Assembly: GCF_001514205.1 (NCBI RefSeq) | Contig: NZ_KQ948763.1 | Coordinates: forward strand, 349,887 to 413,886 | Origin: Streptomyces griseoruber | GTDB taxonomy: Bacteria > Actinomycetota > Actinomycetes > Streptomycetales > Streptomycetaceae | DNA length: 64,000 nucleotides | Reading direction: 5' to 3' | Shown: positions 40,866 through 49,472 of the stretch, in pieces | Layout: each line of letters begins with the position of its first letter | Numbering within the stretch: the stretch's first letter is position 1 | Translations under genes and position numbers: made by a program | Notes under the pieces: model-generated | Told to the model about the DNA's origin: nothing | The model's input: the letters and a program-made list of their open reading frames with translations, nothing else | Database searches by the model: none

Positions 40866-41480
40866 GCCAGGAGGGGCCGGCCACGGCGACGCCGGTGATC
40901 GCCGTACCGCAGGCCGTGGACCGGTTCGGCAAGCGGACATGCTGACCGGGCTCGGGGCGCACGGCGGCTGGACACGGAGGCGGCGACCGCCGAGGCGCTG
41001 CGGGAGGCCGCCCTCGCGCTCGTCGACGACCCCGAGGTCGCCCGCCGCCTCACGAGGGTTCGGGCGGAGACGGCCGGGGAGGGCGGCACCCGGCGGGCGG
41101 CCGACCTCATCGAGGCCGAACTGCCCGCCCGGCGCCGGTGGTCCGCACGGACACGCGAGGAGGGCCCGTCGGTTCCCCTGGGCGACGCCGGTGATCGCCG
41201 TACCGCAGGCCGTGGACCGGTTCGGCAAGCGGACATGCTGACCGGGCTCGGGGGCGCACGGCGGCTGGACACGGAGGCGGCGACCGCCGAGGCGCTGCGG
41301 GAGGCCGCCCTCGCGCTCGTCGACGACCCCGAGGTCGCCCGCCGCCTCACGAGGGTTCGGGCGGAGACGGCCGGGGAGGGCGGCACCCGGCGGGCGGCCG
41401 ACCTCATCGAGGCCGAACTGCCCGCCCGGCGCCGGTGGTCCGCACGGACACGCGAGGAGGGCCCGTCGGTTCCCCTGTGA
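40866..41480 (+). pseudogene. Decayed MGT-type glycosyltransferase C-terminus, duplicated
   Basis: Remnant of the C-terminal donor-binding part of a macrolide/UDP-glucosyl-type glycosyltransferase. [14 protein letters not shown] matches the family PQ...DQ motif, but GGCAA-GCGGAC lacks one base, so the frame breaks just before LTGLG. Downstream frame 41235-41480 encodes [43 protein letters not shown] sequence (pieces [17 protein letters not shown] and DDPEVARRL), the usual C-terminal helices. The fragment is present twice in tandem; the first copy has a further one-base deletion. Upstream sequence back to 40740 has no intact glycosyltransferase N-terminus. The copies end in a normal stop at 41478. 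Confidence 0.8.
40885..41477. repeat. Tandem direct duplication of 296/297 bp
   Basis: Copy one is 40885-41180, copy two 41181-41477, directly adjacent. I found only one difference along the whole length, an extra G in copy two (CTCGGGGGCGC versus CTCGGGGCGC). This indicates a recent duplication inside a glycosyltransferase remnant, or an assembly artefact. Confidence 0.95.
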
Positions 41481-41510
41481 CCGACGGGCCCCCGGTTCGT
41501 GAAGCCGGGA

Positions 41511-43763
41511 TCAGACGGGCAGCCGCTCGCCCTCGTCGTCGCGTGCGGCCCCGCCCACGACGGCCTCCGGCGACTCGTCGTGCGTCATGTCCGGCAGCCA
41601 GCCCAGCCAGCCGGGCAGGTACCAGTTGCGCTCACCGAGCAGCGCCATCACCGCCGGGAGCAGCACACCCCGGATGATCGTCGCGTCGATCAGCACGGCC
41701 GCCGCGAGGCCCACACCCATCTGCTTCATGGACTGCATGGACAGCGTCCCGAAGATCGCGAACACGGCGACCATGATGACGGCGGCGCTGGTGACGACAC
41801 CCGCCGTGGTGACGACACCGTGCTGGATGGCCTCGTTGGTGCTCCGGCCCCGCATCCGCGCCTCACGGATCCGCGACACCACGAAGACGTGGTAGTCCAT
41901 CGACAGACCGAACAGGATCACGAAGAGGAACAGCGGCAGCCAGGTGATGATCGCGCCGACGCCCTCCGCGCCCACCAGCGAGGCACCCCAGCCGTGCTGG
42001 AAGACGGCGACCAGGATGCCGTATGCGGCCCCCACCGACAGCAGGTTGAGCACGATCGAGGTGATCGCGACCGTCAGCGAGCGGAACGACAGCAGCATCA
42101 GCAGGAAGGCGAAGACCACCACGAAGGCGAAGACCGGGACGACCGAGCCGACCAACTGGTCGTTGAAGTCCTGGTTGCCCGCGACCTGACCGGTGATCGG
42201 CGCCTGCACCCCGTCGACCTTGCCCAGCGTGGCCGGCCGCACCTCGTCGCGCAGGGTGTCCAGGCTCGCGCCCGCCTTGTCCTGGTCGGAGCCGCCGACC
42301 AGCGGGACGTAGACGAAGGCGACGTTCTGCGCGTCGTGCAGCTTGATCTCGACCGGGCCGCGCGAGGCACCCGAGGAGACCGCCTGCTCCTTGAACCGCG
42401 CGAGCGCGTCCTTCACCTGGGAGGAGTTGATGTCGTCCGCCTTGACGACGACCGTGGCCGGCTCGGAACCGCCCGGGAAGGCCTCGTTGACCCGGTTGTA
42501 CGTCTGCACGATCGGCAGCGAGTCGCCGAACTCCTGGTCCAGGGTGAGGTTCTGCGTCTTCATGCCGAGCGCCGGAGCGGTGACGGCCAGCAGCGCGCCG
42601 GCCGCGACCACCACGGCGACGACGGGCTTGGCGAGCACCCCCTTGAGGACGGCCGACCAGAACCGGCTGCCCTCGTTGACCGTGGTCGCGCGGCGCCGCT
42701 TCAGGAACGGCAGACGGCCCTTCTCCACCCGCTCGCCGAGCAGCGACAGCAGCGCGGGCAGCACGGTCACCGAACCGACCATCGCGACCGCCACCACCAT
42801 CAGCGAGGCCAGGCCCATCGCCTCGAACCCGGCGAGCCCGGTGAACAGCATGCCCGCCATCGCCACGCACACGGTGACCCCGGAGACGATCACGGCCCGG
42901 CCGCTGGTCGCCGCCGCGATCCTGAGCGCGGTCCCCGCGTCCCGCCCCGCGGCCCGCTCCTCGCGCTCCCGGCGCAGATAGAACAGGCAGTAGTCGACCC
43001 CCACGGCCAGACCCACCAGCAGCATCACCGAGCTGGCGGTGTCGTCCATCGGCTGGACGTGGCTGACGATCGCCATCAGACCGGTCGTCGCCATGATCGC
43101 GGTGAGCGCCAGCGCCACCGGCAGCAGCGCGGCCACCAGTGCGCCGAACGCGATCAGCAGAATGCCCAGCGCCACCGGCACCGCCGAGTACTCGGCCTGC
43201 TGGAAGTCGTCGCCGAACGCGTCGTCGAACGTCTTCATCATGCTGGCGCCGCCGATCTCCTCGATCCGCAGCGAGGAGTGCTCCTTCTGCACCCCGGCGA
43301 CCGCCTTCAGCACCGGCTCGACCCGCTCGCCGGCGGTGTCGGAGTCACCGCGCATGTCGAACTGCACGAGCGCGCTGCGCCCGTCCTTCGAGATCGTGTC
43401 CGTGTCGTACGGCGAGGTCACGTCGGTGACCCTGCCGGTCCCCTCGACGGCCGTGACGACCGCGGCGACCGCGGAGCGGAACTCGGCGTCGGTGGCCTTG
43501 AGCGACCCGTCCTTCGCCTGGACGAGCACGGTCTCGCCGGCCGGCTCCTCGATGCCCGCGTCCTCGATGATCCGGGCCGCGGTGTGGGTCTCGCCCTTCA
43601 GCTGGTCGCTGTCCTTGACCTCGACCGTGCCCATCGCGGACCCGATGCCCATGGCCAGGACGACGAAGAGCACCCAGATGCCGACGGCGGCCCATCGGTG
43701 GCGTGCGCTCCAGCCGCCGGCCCGGGCCGCCAGGCCCCGTACCCGCGTATCTCCATGTGCCAT
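41511..43763 (-). CDS. MMPL/RND-family membrane transporter
   Basis: 750-aa inner-membrane transporter of the MMPL type, which exports lipids or small molecules. Layout: N-terminal helix (WAAVGIWVLFVVLAMGIGSAMG), an extracytoplasmic domain (~35-190), five membrane helices with GLAVGVDYCLFYLRREREERAAG (the conserved GxxxDYxxF/L...RxREE proton-relay region), then the second half repeats the pattern (LFGLSMDYHVFVVSRIREAR). About 12 helices in total. ATG 43763 chosen because upstream frame is Arg/Pro-rich. Inverted repeats lie upstream. Substrate unknown; Streptomyces members often serve secreted metabolites or lipids. Confidence 0.9.
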   Translation of the reverse strand: MAHGDTRVRGLAARAGGWSARHRWAAVGIWVLFVVLAMGIGSAMGTVEVKDSDQLKGETHTAARIIEDAGIEEPAGETVLVQAKDGSLKATDAEFRSAVAAVVTAVEGTGRVTDVTSPYDTDTISKDGRSALVQFDMRGDSDTAGERVEPVLKAVAGVQKEHSSLRIEEIGGASMMKTFDDAFGDDFQQAEYSAVPVALGILLIAFGALVAALLPVALALTAIMATTGLMAIVSHVQPMDDTASSVMLLVGLAVGVDYCLFYLRREREERAAGRDAGTALRIAAATSGRAVIVSGVTVCVAMAGMLFTGLAGFEAMGLASLMVVAVAMVGSVTVLPALLSLLGERVEKGRLPFLKRRRATTVNEGSRFWSAVLKGVLAKPVVAVVVAAGALLAVTAPALGMKTQNLTLDQEFGDSLPIVQTYNRVNEAFPGGSEPATVVVKADDINSSQVKDALARFKEQAVSSGASRGPVEIKLHDAQNVAFVYVPLVGGSDQDKAGASLDTLRDEVRPATLGKVDGVQAPITGQVAGNQDFNDQLVGSVVPVFAFVVVFAFLLMLLSFRSLTVAITSIVLNLLSVGAAYGILVAVFQHGWGASLVGAEGVGAIITWLPLFLFVILFGLSMDYHVFVVSRIREARMRGRSTNEAIQHGVVTTAGVVTSAAVIMVAVFAIFGTLSMQSMKQMGVGLAAAVLIDATIIRGVLLPAVMALLGERNWYLPGWLGWLPDMTHDESPEAVVGGAARDDEGERLPV

Positions 43764-43810
43764 GACGGGCCTGCCCCCTCGTGAGCGGTGGCAGCCCCCT
43801 GCCGCCACCT

Positions 43811-43953
43811 TTCGATTCGAAGGTATGGGCCGGATAAAGCCTTCTCGTCGTGCTGTCCGGTGAAGTGCGGGCCACCGGGGTCCTCCCCTCGGAGCGGGGC
43901 GGCTCACCGCAGGGGAGGAGGTGGCCCCCTACATCTATCTTGTGATCTAGGGG
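43811..43953. promoter_or_regulatory. Inverted repeats between MMPL and DUF1697 genes
   Basis: Two symmetric sites. TTCGATTCGAA (43811-43821), 48 bp before the MMPL start; and a 10-bp-arm repeat at 43926-43953, CCCCTACATC, eight A/T-rich bases, GATCTAGGGG, with one mismatch. The second is shaped like a TetR-type operator; no TetR gene is adjacent. Confidence 0.45.
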
Positions 43954-44009
43954 ACGGGAACCAGGGTTCGGCTCCGCCGCCACCGCCCCCGGACCCTAGG
44001 GTGAGGGGC

Positions 44010-44558
44010 ATGACGACGACGTACGCGGCCCTGTTGCGCGGGATCAACGTGGGCGGAGCCAGAAAGCTCCCGATGGCCGACCTCCGCGCCCTCATGCAAG
44101 GGCTCGCATACGGCGACGTCCGCACCTATCTCCAGAGCGGCCAGGCGGTCTTCTCCTCGGCCCACGGCGACGAGGAGAGCCTCGCCGCCGAACTGGCCGC
44201 GGCGATCGCGGAGGAGTTCGGCTTCGACGTCGACGTGCTCGTCCGCGACCACGCGTACCTGAAGACGATCGCCGAGGCCTGCCCGTTCCCGGCCGCCGGC
44301 CTTCAGCCCAAGCAGCTCCACGTCACCTACTTCTCCGCACCCGTCGGCGCCGAGCGCTTCGCGGAGATCGACCGGGCCGCCCACCTCCCGGAGGAGTTCC
44401 GCCTCGGCGACCGCGCGCTGTACCTGTACGCCCCCGACGGCCTCGGCCGATCCAAGCTCGGGGAGATGCTGTCCAGGCCCCGCTTCACCAAGGGGCTGGT
44501 GGCGACGACCCGGAACTGGAACACGGTGGTGAAGCTGGTGGAGCTGACGGAATCGTGA
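44010..44558 (+). CDS. DUF1697 family protein
   Basis: 182-aa cytoplasmic protein with the DUF1697 signature from its first residues (YAALLRGINVGGARKLPMADLRALM, then TYLQSGQAVFSS) and the family end RNWNTVVKLVELT. GTGAGGGGC precedes ATG 44010. Function unknown; the family is widespread, small and single-domain. Confidence 0.88.
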   Translation: MTTTYAALLRGINVGGARKLPMADLRALMQGLAYGDVRTYLQSGQAVFSSAHGDEESLAAELAAAIAEEFGFDVDVLVRDHAYLKTIAEACPFPAAGLQPKQLHVTYFSAPVGAERFAEIDRAAHLPEEFRLGDRALYLYAPDGLGRSKLGEMLSRPRFTKGLVATTRNWNTVVKLVELTES

Positions 44559-44621
44559 CCCGACCGGTCAGGTGATCGTACGGACGTACGACCGCGCCAC
44601 CGTCTGTGCGAGGCTCGTCCC

Positions 44622-45632
44622 ATGCGCTACATCATCATCGGGGCAGGGGCGGTCGGCGGCACCGTCGGCGGACGGCTGGCGGAGGCCGGACAGGAGGTCG
44701 TCCTGGTCGCCCGGGGCGCCCACGCGGCGGCGCTGAAGGAGGGCGGGCTGCGGCTGAGGGTGCCGCAGGGCGAGCTGACGCAGCGGCTGCCCGTCGTCGG
44801 CGGACCGCGGGAACTGGGCGTGCTGCGCGCCGACGACGTCCTCGTCCTCGCCGTGAAGACCCAGGACAGCGAGGCGGCCCTCGGTACCTGGGGCCCGGCC
44901 CCGGTCGAGGGCGGCGGCACGGCCGCCGAGCGGCTGCCGCTGGTCTGCGCGCAGAACGGGGTCGAGAGCCAGCGCCTGGCCCTGCGCCGCTTCCGGCAGG
45001 TGTACGGCGTCTGCGTCTGGCTGCCCTCCACCCATGTCGAGCCCGGCGTCGTCTCCGCCGCCGGCAGCCCGCTCACCGGCATCCTCCACCTCGGCCGCCA
45101 CCCGCACGGCACCGACGACACGGCCCGCCGGATCGCCGCCGACCTGGAGAAGGCGCACTTCGAGGCACCGGTCGTCGAGGACGTGGCCCGCTGGCAGTAC
45201 GCCAAGCTGCTGTCCAACCTGGGCAACGCGCTGGAGGCGGTGACCGGCGGCCTGGTCGGCGACCCGCGGGCCGAGGCGTTGTTCGCCCGGGTCCGGGCGG
45301 AGGGCGCGGCCGTGCTCGACGCGGCGGGCATCGCGCATGCGAGCCCCGGGGAACAGCGGGCCGTGCGCGGCGACAAGGTCACCCTCGTCCCCCTCGACGG
45401 AGTCCCGCGCGGCGGCGGCTCCTCCTGGCAGTCCCTGAGCCGGGGCGCCGGCACCATCGAGGCCGACTACCTCAACGGCGAGATCGTCCTCCTCGGCCGG
45501 CTGCACGGCGTACCGACCCCGCTGAACGAACTCCTCCAGCGGCTGGCGAACGAATTCGCGCGGGAGCGGAAGGCACCGGGGGCGCTGCCGGTGGAGGAGC
45601 TGGTACGCCTGGCCGACACCGTCAGCGGCTGA
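44622..45632 (+). CDS. Ketopantoate reductase (PanE/ApbA)-like oxidoreductase
   Basis: 336-aa NADP-dependent oxidoreductase. N-terminal Rossmann fold MRYIIIGAGAVGGTVGGRLAEAG (GAGAVGG dinucleotide motif), VLAVKTQD (catalytic Lys region), CAQNGVES, and a C-terminal helical domain with YAKLLSNLGNALEAV (the second conserved Lys). Overall weaker than true PanE, so it may act on another 2-keto acid. Starts 63 bp after the DUF1697 stop. Confidence 0.82.
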   Translation: MRYIIIGAGAVGGTVGGRLAEAGQEVVLVARGAHAAALKEGGLRLRVPQGELTQRLPVVGGPRELGVLRADDVLVLAVKTQDSEAALGTWGPAPVEGGGTAAERLPLVCAQNGVESQRLALRRFRQVYGVCVWLPSTHVEPGVVSAAGSPLTGILHLGRHPHGTDDTARRIAADLEKAHFEAPVVEDVARWQYAKLLSNLGNALEAVTGGLVGDPRAEALFARVRAEGAAVLDAAGIAHASPGEQRAVRGDKVTLVPLDGVPRGGGSSWQSLSRGAGTIEADYLNGEIVLLGRLHGVPTPLNELLQRLANEFARERKAPGALPVEELVRLADTVSG

Positions 45633-45678
45633 GCGGCGCCGCGCGCCGGTTCCCCCTACGCCCCGTGGCGGCGACCGC

Positions 45679-46419
45679 TCAGGCCCCGACCGCCGTGAGC
45701 GCCGGCATCCGTGCCGCGTCGTACCGCTCCAGCAGCAGCCGCGCCACCTCGGGCGCCGGGCCCAGGACCTCGGCCAGGACGTCCGCGCCGGCCGCGCCGC
45801 GGGCGATGCGGTCGGGGAGGAAGCCGGGCGCCAGGACGTACGGCGCGACGGCGACGCGTGCGCAGCCCAGCTCGCGCAGGGCGCGCACCGCGTCCTCGGT
45901 GCGCGGCAGGGATGCGGAGGCGAACGCAGGCCGCACGGCGCACCAACCGGTGTGCCGCCACTCCCGCGCGATTGCTGCGATCACTGCGATCGCCTCCGGG
46001 TCCGTGGACCCCGCCGAGGCCAGCACGACCCCGGTCGAGGACCGGTCGGCGGGCGTCAGGCCCGCCTCGTACAGCCGTCGGTCCAGCGCCCGCAGCAGCA
46101 GCGGCGACGGGCCGAGCACCTCGGCCTGCCGGATCCGCAGCTGCGGCGGCGCGTTCCTGAGGACCGCGGGGATGTCGGCCTTCGCGTGGAACGCGCGGGT
46201 GAGCAGCAGCGGGAGGGCGACGACGTCCCGTACGCCCTCGGCCGCCAGGGACTCCAGCACCCCGTGCACGGAAGGGAGGGTGAAGTCCAGGAAGCCGGTC
46301 TCCACGCGCAGCCCCGGCCGCAGCGACCGTACCCGCCGCACGAGGGCGTGCACGGTCGCGGCGTGCCGCGGATCGCGGCTGCCGTGGGCGATGACGAGGA
46401 GGACCGGCCCGGTGCCCAT
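45679..46419 (-). CDS. Sirohydrochlorin chelatase (CbiX/SirB-like)
   Basis: 246-aa chelatase that inserts iron (or cobalt) into sirohydrochlorin; with the sulfite reductase upstream in the operon, siroheme supply is the likely role. N-terminal metal site VIAHGSRDPRHA (His) and LLTRAFHAKADIP (second His); two CbiX-type halves. ATG 46419 starts 8 bp after the permease stop; a longer frame from 46467 would overlap it. Last gene of the sulfur operon. Confidence 0.85.
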   Translation of the reverse strand: MGTGPVLLVIAHGSRDPRHAATVHALVRRVRSLRPGLRVETGFLDFTLPSVHGVLESLAAEGVRDVVALPLLLTRAFHAKADIPAVLRNAPPQLRIRQAEVLGPSPLLLRALDRRLYEAGLTPADRSSTGVVLASAGSTDPEAIAVIAAIAREWRHTGWCAVRPAFASASLPRTEDAVRALRELGCARVAVAPYVLAPGFLPDRIARGAAGADVLAEVLGPAPEVARLLLERYDAARMPALTAVGA

Positions 46420-46427
46420 CCCGCGGA

Positions 46428-47309
46428 TCAGCCCTTCACCAGCAGACCGCGGCTGCGCAGCACCCACCGCTCCAGCGGACTGAAGATCAGCAGGTCGATG
46501 GCGATGCCGACGAACAGGATCAGCAGGATCGCCTCGAACACCATTCCCATGTCACTGGCGTTGCGGCCGTTCTCCAGGAGCTGGCCGAGGCCCACGCCGA
46601 GGTCGGGGAAGGAGGCGATGATCTCCGCCGCCATCAGCGACCGCCACGAGAACGCCCAGCCCTGCTTCAGACCGGCCACATAGCCCGGCAGCGCGGCCGG
46701 CAGCGTGATGTACACCGTGCCCTTGACGCCCGTCGCGCCCATGGTGCGGCCGGCCCGCAGGAACAGCGGCGGCACCTGGTCGACGCCGGACACCAGCCCG
46801 TTGGCGATCGAGGGGACCGCGCCGAGCAGGATCACCGCGTACATCATCGAGTTGTTCAGACCCAGCCACAGCACGGCCGGCGGCACCCACGCCACCGACG
46901 GCAGGGACTGGAGCCCGGACAGGATCGGGCCGATCGCCGCCCGGACGAACCTCACCCGCGCCACCAGCAGCCCCAGCGGGGTGCCGATGGCGAGCGCGAA
47001 GAGGAAGCCGAGCAGGCCGCGCGAGACGCTGGTCCAGATGTAGCCGAGCAGCTTGCCCTCGAGCCAGGCCGTCTTGAGCGTCTGCCAGACGTCCCCGGGG
47101 GCCACCAGCTTGGCCGGGTCGTCGACCACCTTGAACGCGATCTGCCAGACGACCAGCAGCAGCACGGTCGCCAGGACCGGCGGCAGGATCTTGTCCACGA
47201 AGGTGCGCGCGAAGGGCGTGCGGCCGGCGGCGGTGACGCCGTCGAGCGCGTCGAGACCGGCCTCGACGCTGCCGCTGTCCGCGGCGGACTTGGTCTCAGT
47301 GCTGGCCAT
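46428..47309 (-). CDS. ssuC: Aliphatic sulfonate-type ABC transporter permease
   Basis: 293-aa inner-membrane permease of the SsuC/TauC/NrtB family with about six helices. The cytoplasmic coupling motif is GWAFSWRSLMAAEIIAS (EAA-type loop). N-terminal ~45 residues are hydrophilic. ATG 47309 overlaps the ATPase gene by 14 bp. Works with the neighbouring ATPase and binding protein to import sulfonates (or nitrate/taurine); the sulfur assignment rests on the operon. Confidence 0.88.
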   Translation of the reverse strand: MASTETKSAADSGSVEAGLDALDGVTAAGRTPFARTFVDKILPPVLATVLLLVVWQIAFKVVDDPAKLVAPGDVWQTLKTAWLEGKLLGYIWTSVSRGLLGFLFALAIGTPLGLLVARVRFVRAAIGPILSGLQSLPSVAWVPPAVLWLGLNNSMMYAVILLGAVPSIANGLVSGVDQVPPLFLRAGRTMGATGVKGTVYITLPAALPGYVAGLKQGWAFSWRSLMAAEIIASFPDLGVGLGQLLENGRNASDMGMVFEAILLILFVGIAIDLLIFSPLERWVLRSRGLLVKG

Positions 47310-48075
47310 GACGGCGGATCTCCCCACGCAGGACATCGGTGATTTCCAGGGACAGTTCCGCCACGGGGGCGTCCTCGATACGGCGCGGCTGCGGGATGTC
47401 GACCACCCACTCGCGCGCGATCCGGCCGGGCCGGGACGACAGCAGGATCACCCGCTGCGCGAGCCGCACCGCCTCGCGCACGTTGTGGGTGACGAACAGG
47501 ACCGACAGGCCGGTCTCGGTCCAGATCCGGGTCAGCTCGTCGTGCAGCACGTCCCGGGTGATGGCGTCGAGGGCCGCGAACGGCTCGTCCATCAGCAGCA
47601 GCTGGCTCTCCTGGGCGAGCGCGCGGGCCAGCGCGACCCGCTGGCGCATCCCGCCGGACAGCTCGTGCACCCGCTTGCCGTACGCGCCCTTCAGCCGGAC
47701 GAGCTCGAGCAGCTCCTCGGCGCGGGCGCGCCGGTCGTTCTTGGGAACTCCCCTGAGCTTCAGGGCGAGTTCGATGTTCTTGCCGGCGGTGAGCCAGGGG
47801 AACAGGGCGTGCTCCTGGAACATCAGCGCCGGACGGCCGTCGGTCGTGATGGACCCGGCGGAGGGCTGGTCCAGCCCCGCCACCAGGTTCAGCAGGGTGG
47901 ACTTGCCACAGCCCGAGGCCCCCAGGAGGGTGACGAACTCGCCCGGTGCGACATCGAGGGTGATGTCGTCCAGGACGAGCTGCTGTCCGCCCGGTCCTGC
48001 GAAGGACTTCGACACGTGATCGAGGCGTGCCGCGTACTCCACCGTTTCTGCGGCCTTGGCGAGGGTCGTGCTCAT
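47296..48075 (-). CDS. ssuB: Aliphatic sulfonate-type ABC transporter ATPase
   Basis: 259-aa ATPase: Walker A LLGASGCGKSTLLN, Q-loop MFQEHALFPWLT, signature LSGGMRQRVALARAL, Walker B LLLMDEPFAALD, switch His VTHNVREA. ATG 48075 chosen because CAGGAGG sits eight bases upstream; a start at 48099 would place that ribosome site inside the gene. SsuB/TauB/NrtD type. 35 bp after ssuA. Confidence 0.92.
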   Translation of the reverse strand: MSTTLAKAAETVEYAARLDHVSKSFAGPGGQQLVLDDITLDVAPGEFVTLLGASGCGKSTLLNLVAGLDQPSAGSITTDGRPALMFQEHALFPWLTAGKNIELALKLRGVPKNDRRARAEELLELVRLKGAYGKRVHELSGGMRQRVALARALAQESQLLLMDEPFAALDAITRDVLHDELTRIWTETGLSVLFVTHNVREAVRLAQRVILLSSRPGRIAREWVVDIPQPRRIEDAPVAELSLEITDVLRGEIRRHGQH

Positions 48076-48110
48076 GGTCGTCACCTCCTGGGAACTCATC
48101 GGGACTTCGG

Positions 48111-49238
48111 TCAGCTGCCGCTCACGCCGAGACCGGCGTCGTCGACCGCGGTCTCACCCTCGGCCTTGAGGACCTTGTTCAGGATCGACAGGTCGTAGAT
48201 GCCCTTGAGGTCGGGCTTCTCCAGCAGACCCGCCTTGACGGCGTGCTCCGCCTCGGTGTTGAGGGTGGAGGCCAGCGGGTCGTTGATGAACTGGATCGAC
48301 TTCCACGCCGGGTCCAGGACGTCCGCCGGCAGTGCCTTGCCGGAGTCCGCCTCCAGCTGCTTGTTCGCCGCCGCCTTCGCCGCGTCCGGGTTGGCGTTGA
48401 TCCACTTGTTGGTCTCGACCGAGCCCTTCAGCACGGCCTCGACGACCTTCGGGTGCTCGGTGAGGAACTTCTGCGACACGATGATGTTCGTGATCACGAA
48501 CTTCTGGTCGGGCCACAGCGTCGACTCGTCGAGGAGCACCTTGCCGCCCTCGGCGACCAGCTTCGACGCGGTCGGCTCCGGCACCCACGCCCCGTCGATC
48601 GAGCCCGCCTTGAAGGCGTCCGGGGTCACCTTGTTGTCGCTGCGCACGACGGTGACGTCGCCCTTGCCGCTCTGCGCGTCGACCTTCCAGCCCTGGTCCG
48701 CGATCCAGTTGAGGAACGCCACGTCCTGCGTGTTGCCGAGCTGAGGCGTGGCGATCTTCTTGCCCTTGACGTCCTTGAGGGACTTGATCTTGTCCGGGTT
48801 GACGACGAGCTTCACGCCGCCGGAGGCCGAACCGCCGATGATCCGCAGGGACTTGCCGTCGGACTTGGTGTAGCCGTTGATCGAGGGGGAGGGGCCGATC
48901 CAGCCGATGTCGATGGACCCGGCGTTCAGCGCCTCGATCTCCGAAGGGCCGGCGTTGAAGGTGGCGTAGGAGGCCTTCGTGGCGCCGAGCTCCTTCTGGA
49001 AGATGCCCTGCTCACGGCCGACCAGCGCGGTCCCGTGGGTCAGGTTGCCGAAGTAACCGATCTTGACGGTGTCGAGCCCGTCGATCTTCTCCGCCCCGGC
49101 GGCGACCTTCTCGTTCTTGTTGGTGTCCTTGGCCTCGGACCCGTAGCCGCAGGCGGCGAGCGTGAGGAGGGGGAGAGCGGCTACGGCGGCGAGGCCGCGG
49201 CGAAGGATCGTCGAGCGGGCTGCGCGGTTGGCAGGCAC
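48111..49238 (-). CDS. ssuA: Sulfonate-type ABC substrate-binding lipoprotein
   Basis: 375-aa lipoprotein of the SsuA/NrtA/TauA family. Signal with lipobox LLTLAACGYG (acylated Cys at ~30), then GYFGNLTHGTALVGREQGIFQKEL and DIGWIGPSPSINGYTK, ligand-loop sequences of the sulfonate/nitrate-binding group. GTG 49238 chosen over an upstream in-frame start at 49271 because GAGAGGA lies before it. Heads the ssuABC part of the sulfur operon, 234 bp after cysN. Confidence 0.9.
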   Translation of the reverse strand: MPANRAARSTILRRGLAAVAALPLLTLAACGYGSEAKDTNKNEKVAAGAEKIDGLDTVKIGYFGNLTHGTALVGREQGIFQKELGATKASYATFNAGPSEIEALNAGSIDIGWIGPSPSINGYTKSDGKSLRIIGGSASGGVKLVVNPDKIKSLKDVKGKKIATPQLGNTQDVAFLNWIADQGWKVDAQSGKGDVTVVRSDNKVTPDAFKAGSIDGAWVPEPTASKLVAEGGKVLLDESTLWPDQKFVITNIIVSQKFLTEHPKVVEAVLKGSVETNKWINANPDAAKAAANKQLEADSGKALPADVLDPAWKSIQFINDPLASTLNTEAEHAVKAGLLEKPDLKGIYDLSILNKVLKAEGETAVDDAGLGVSGS

Positions 49239-49366
49239 GGGAGGTTTTCCTCTCGTTGGCCCGGCGGTCACGGTCTTTCAGGTCGTGGCCGGGTGGTCGG
49301 CAAGGGGTCTTCGTCGCTTCCGGGACGTCGGGTGGGGGGACGGGGCGCGCAGGCAGTGCGCGTACG

Positions 49367-49471
49367 TCAGCGCACACATCGCGCCACTCCGCCCTGTCCG
49401 CTGCCGAGGGAGCCGCTGCCGACCCGGCCGCCCTCCTTCGCGAACGACCCGTAGAAATCCCTGGGGTTCAT
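49367..49471 (-). CDS. Possible 34-residue peptide between cysN and ssuA
   Basis: ATG 49471 begins one base after the cysN TGA and the frame (start MNPRDFYGSFAKEGG, Gly/Ser-rich) ends at 49367. It could be translated by re-initiation after cysN. No ribosome site and no homologue recognised; may be chance. Confidence 0.3.
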   Translation of the reverse strand: MNPRDFYGSFAKEGGRVGSGSLGSGQGGVARCVR

Positions 49472-49472
49472 G

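Noticed and set aside
40562..41407. Minus-strand frame with duplicated [18 protein letters not shown] blocks
   Set aside because: The duplication is that of the plus-strand glycosyltransferase remnant; the minus frame is its antisense.
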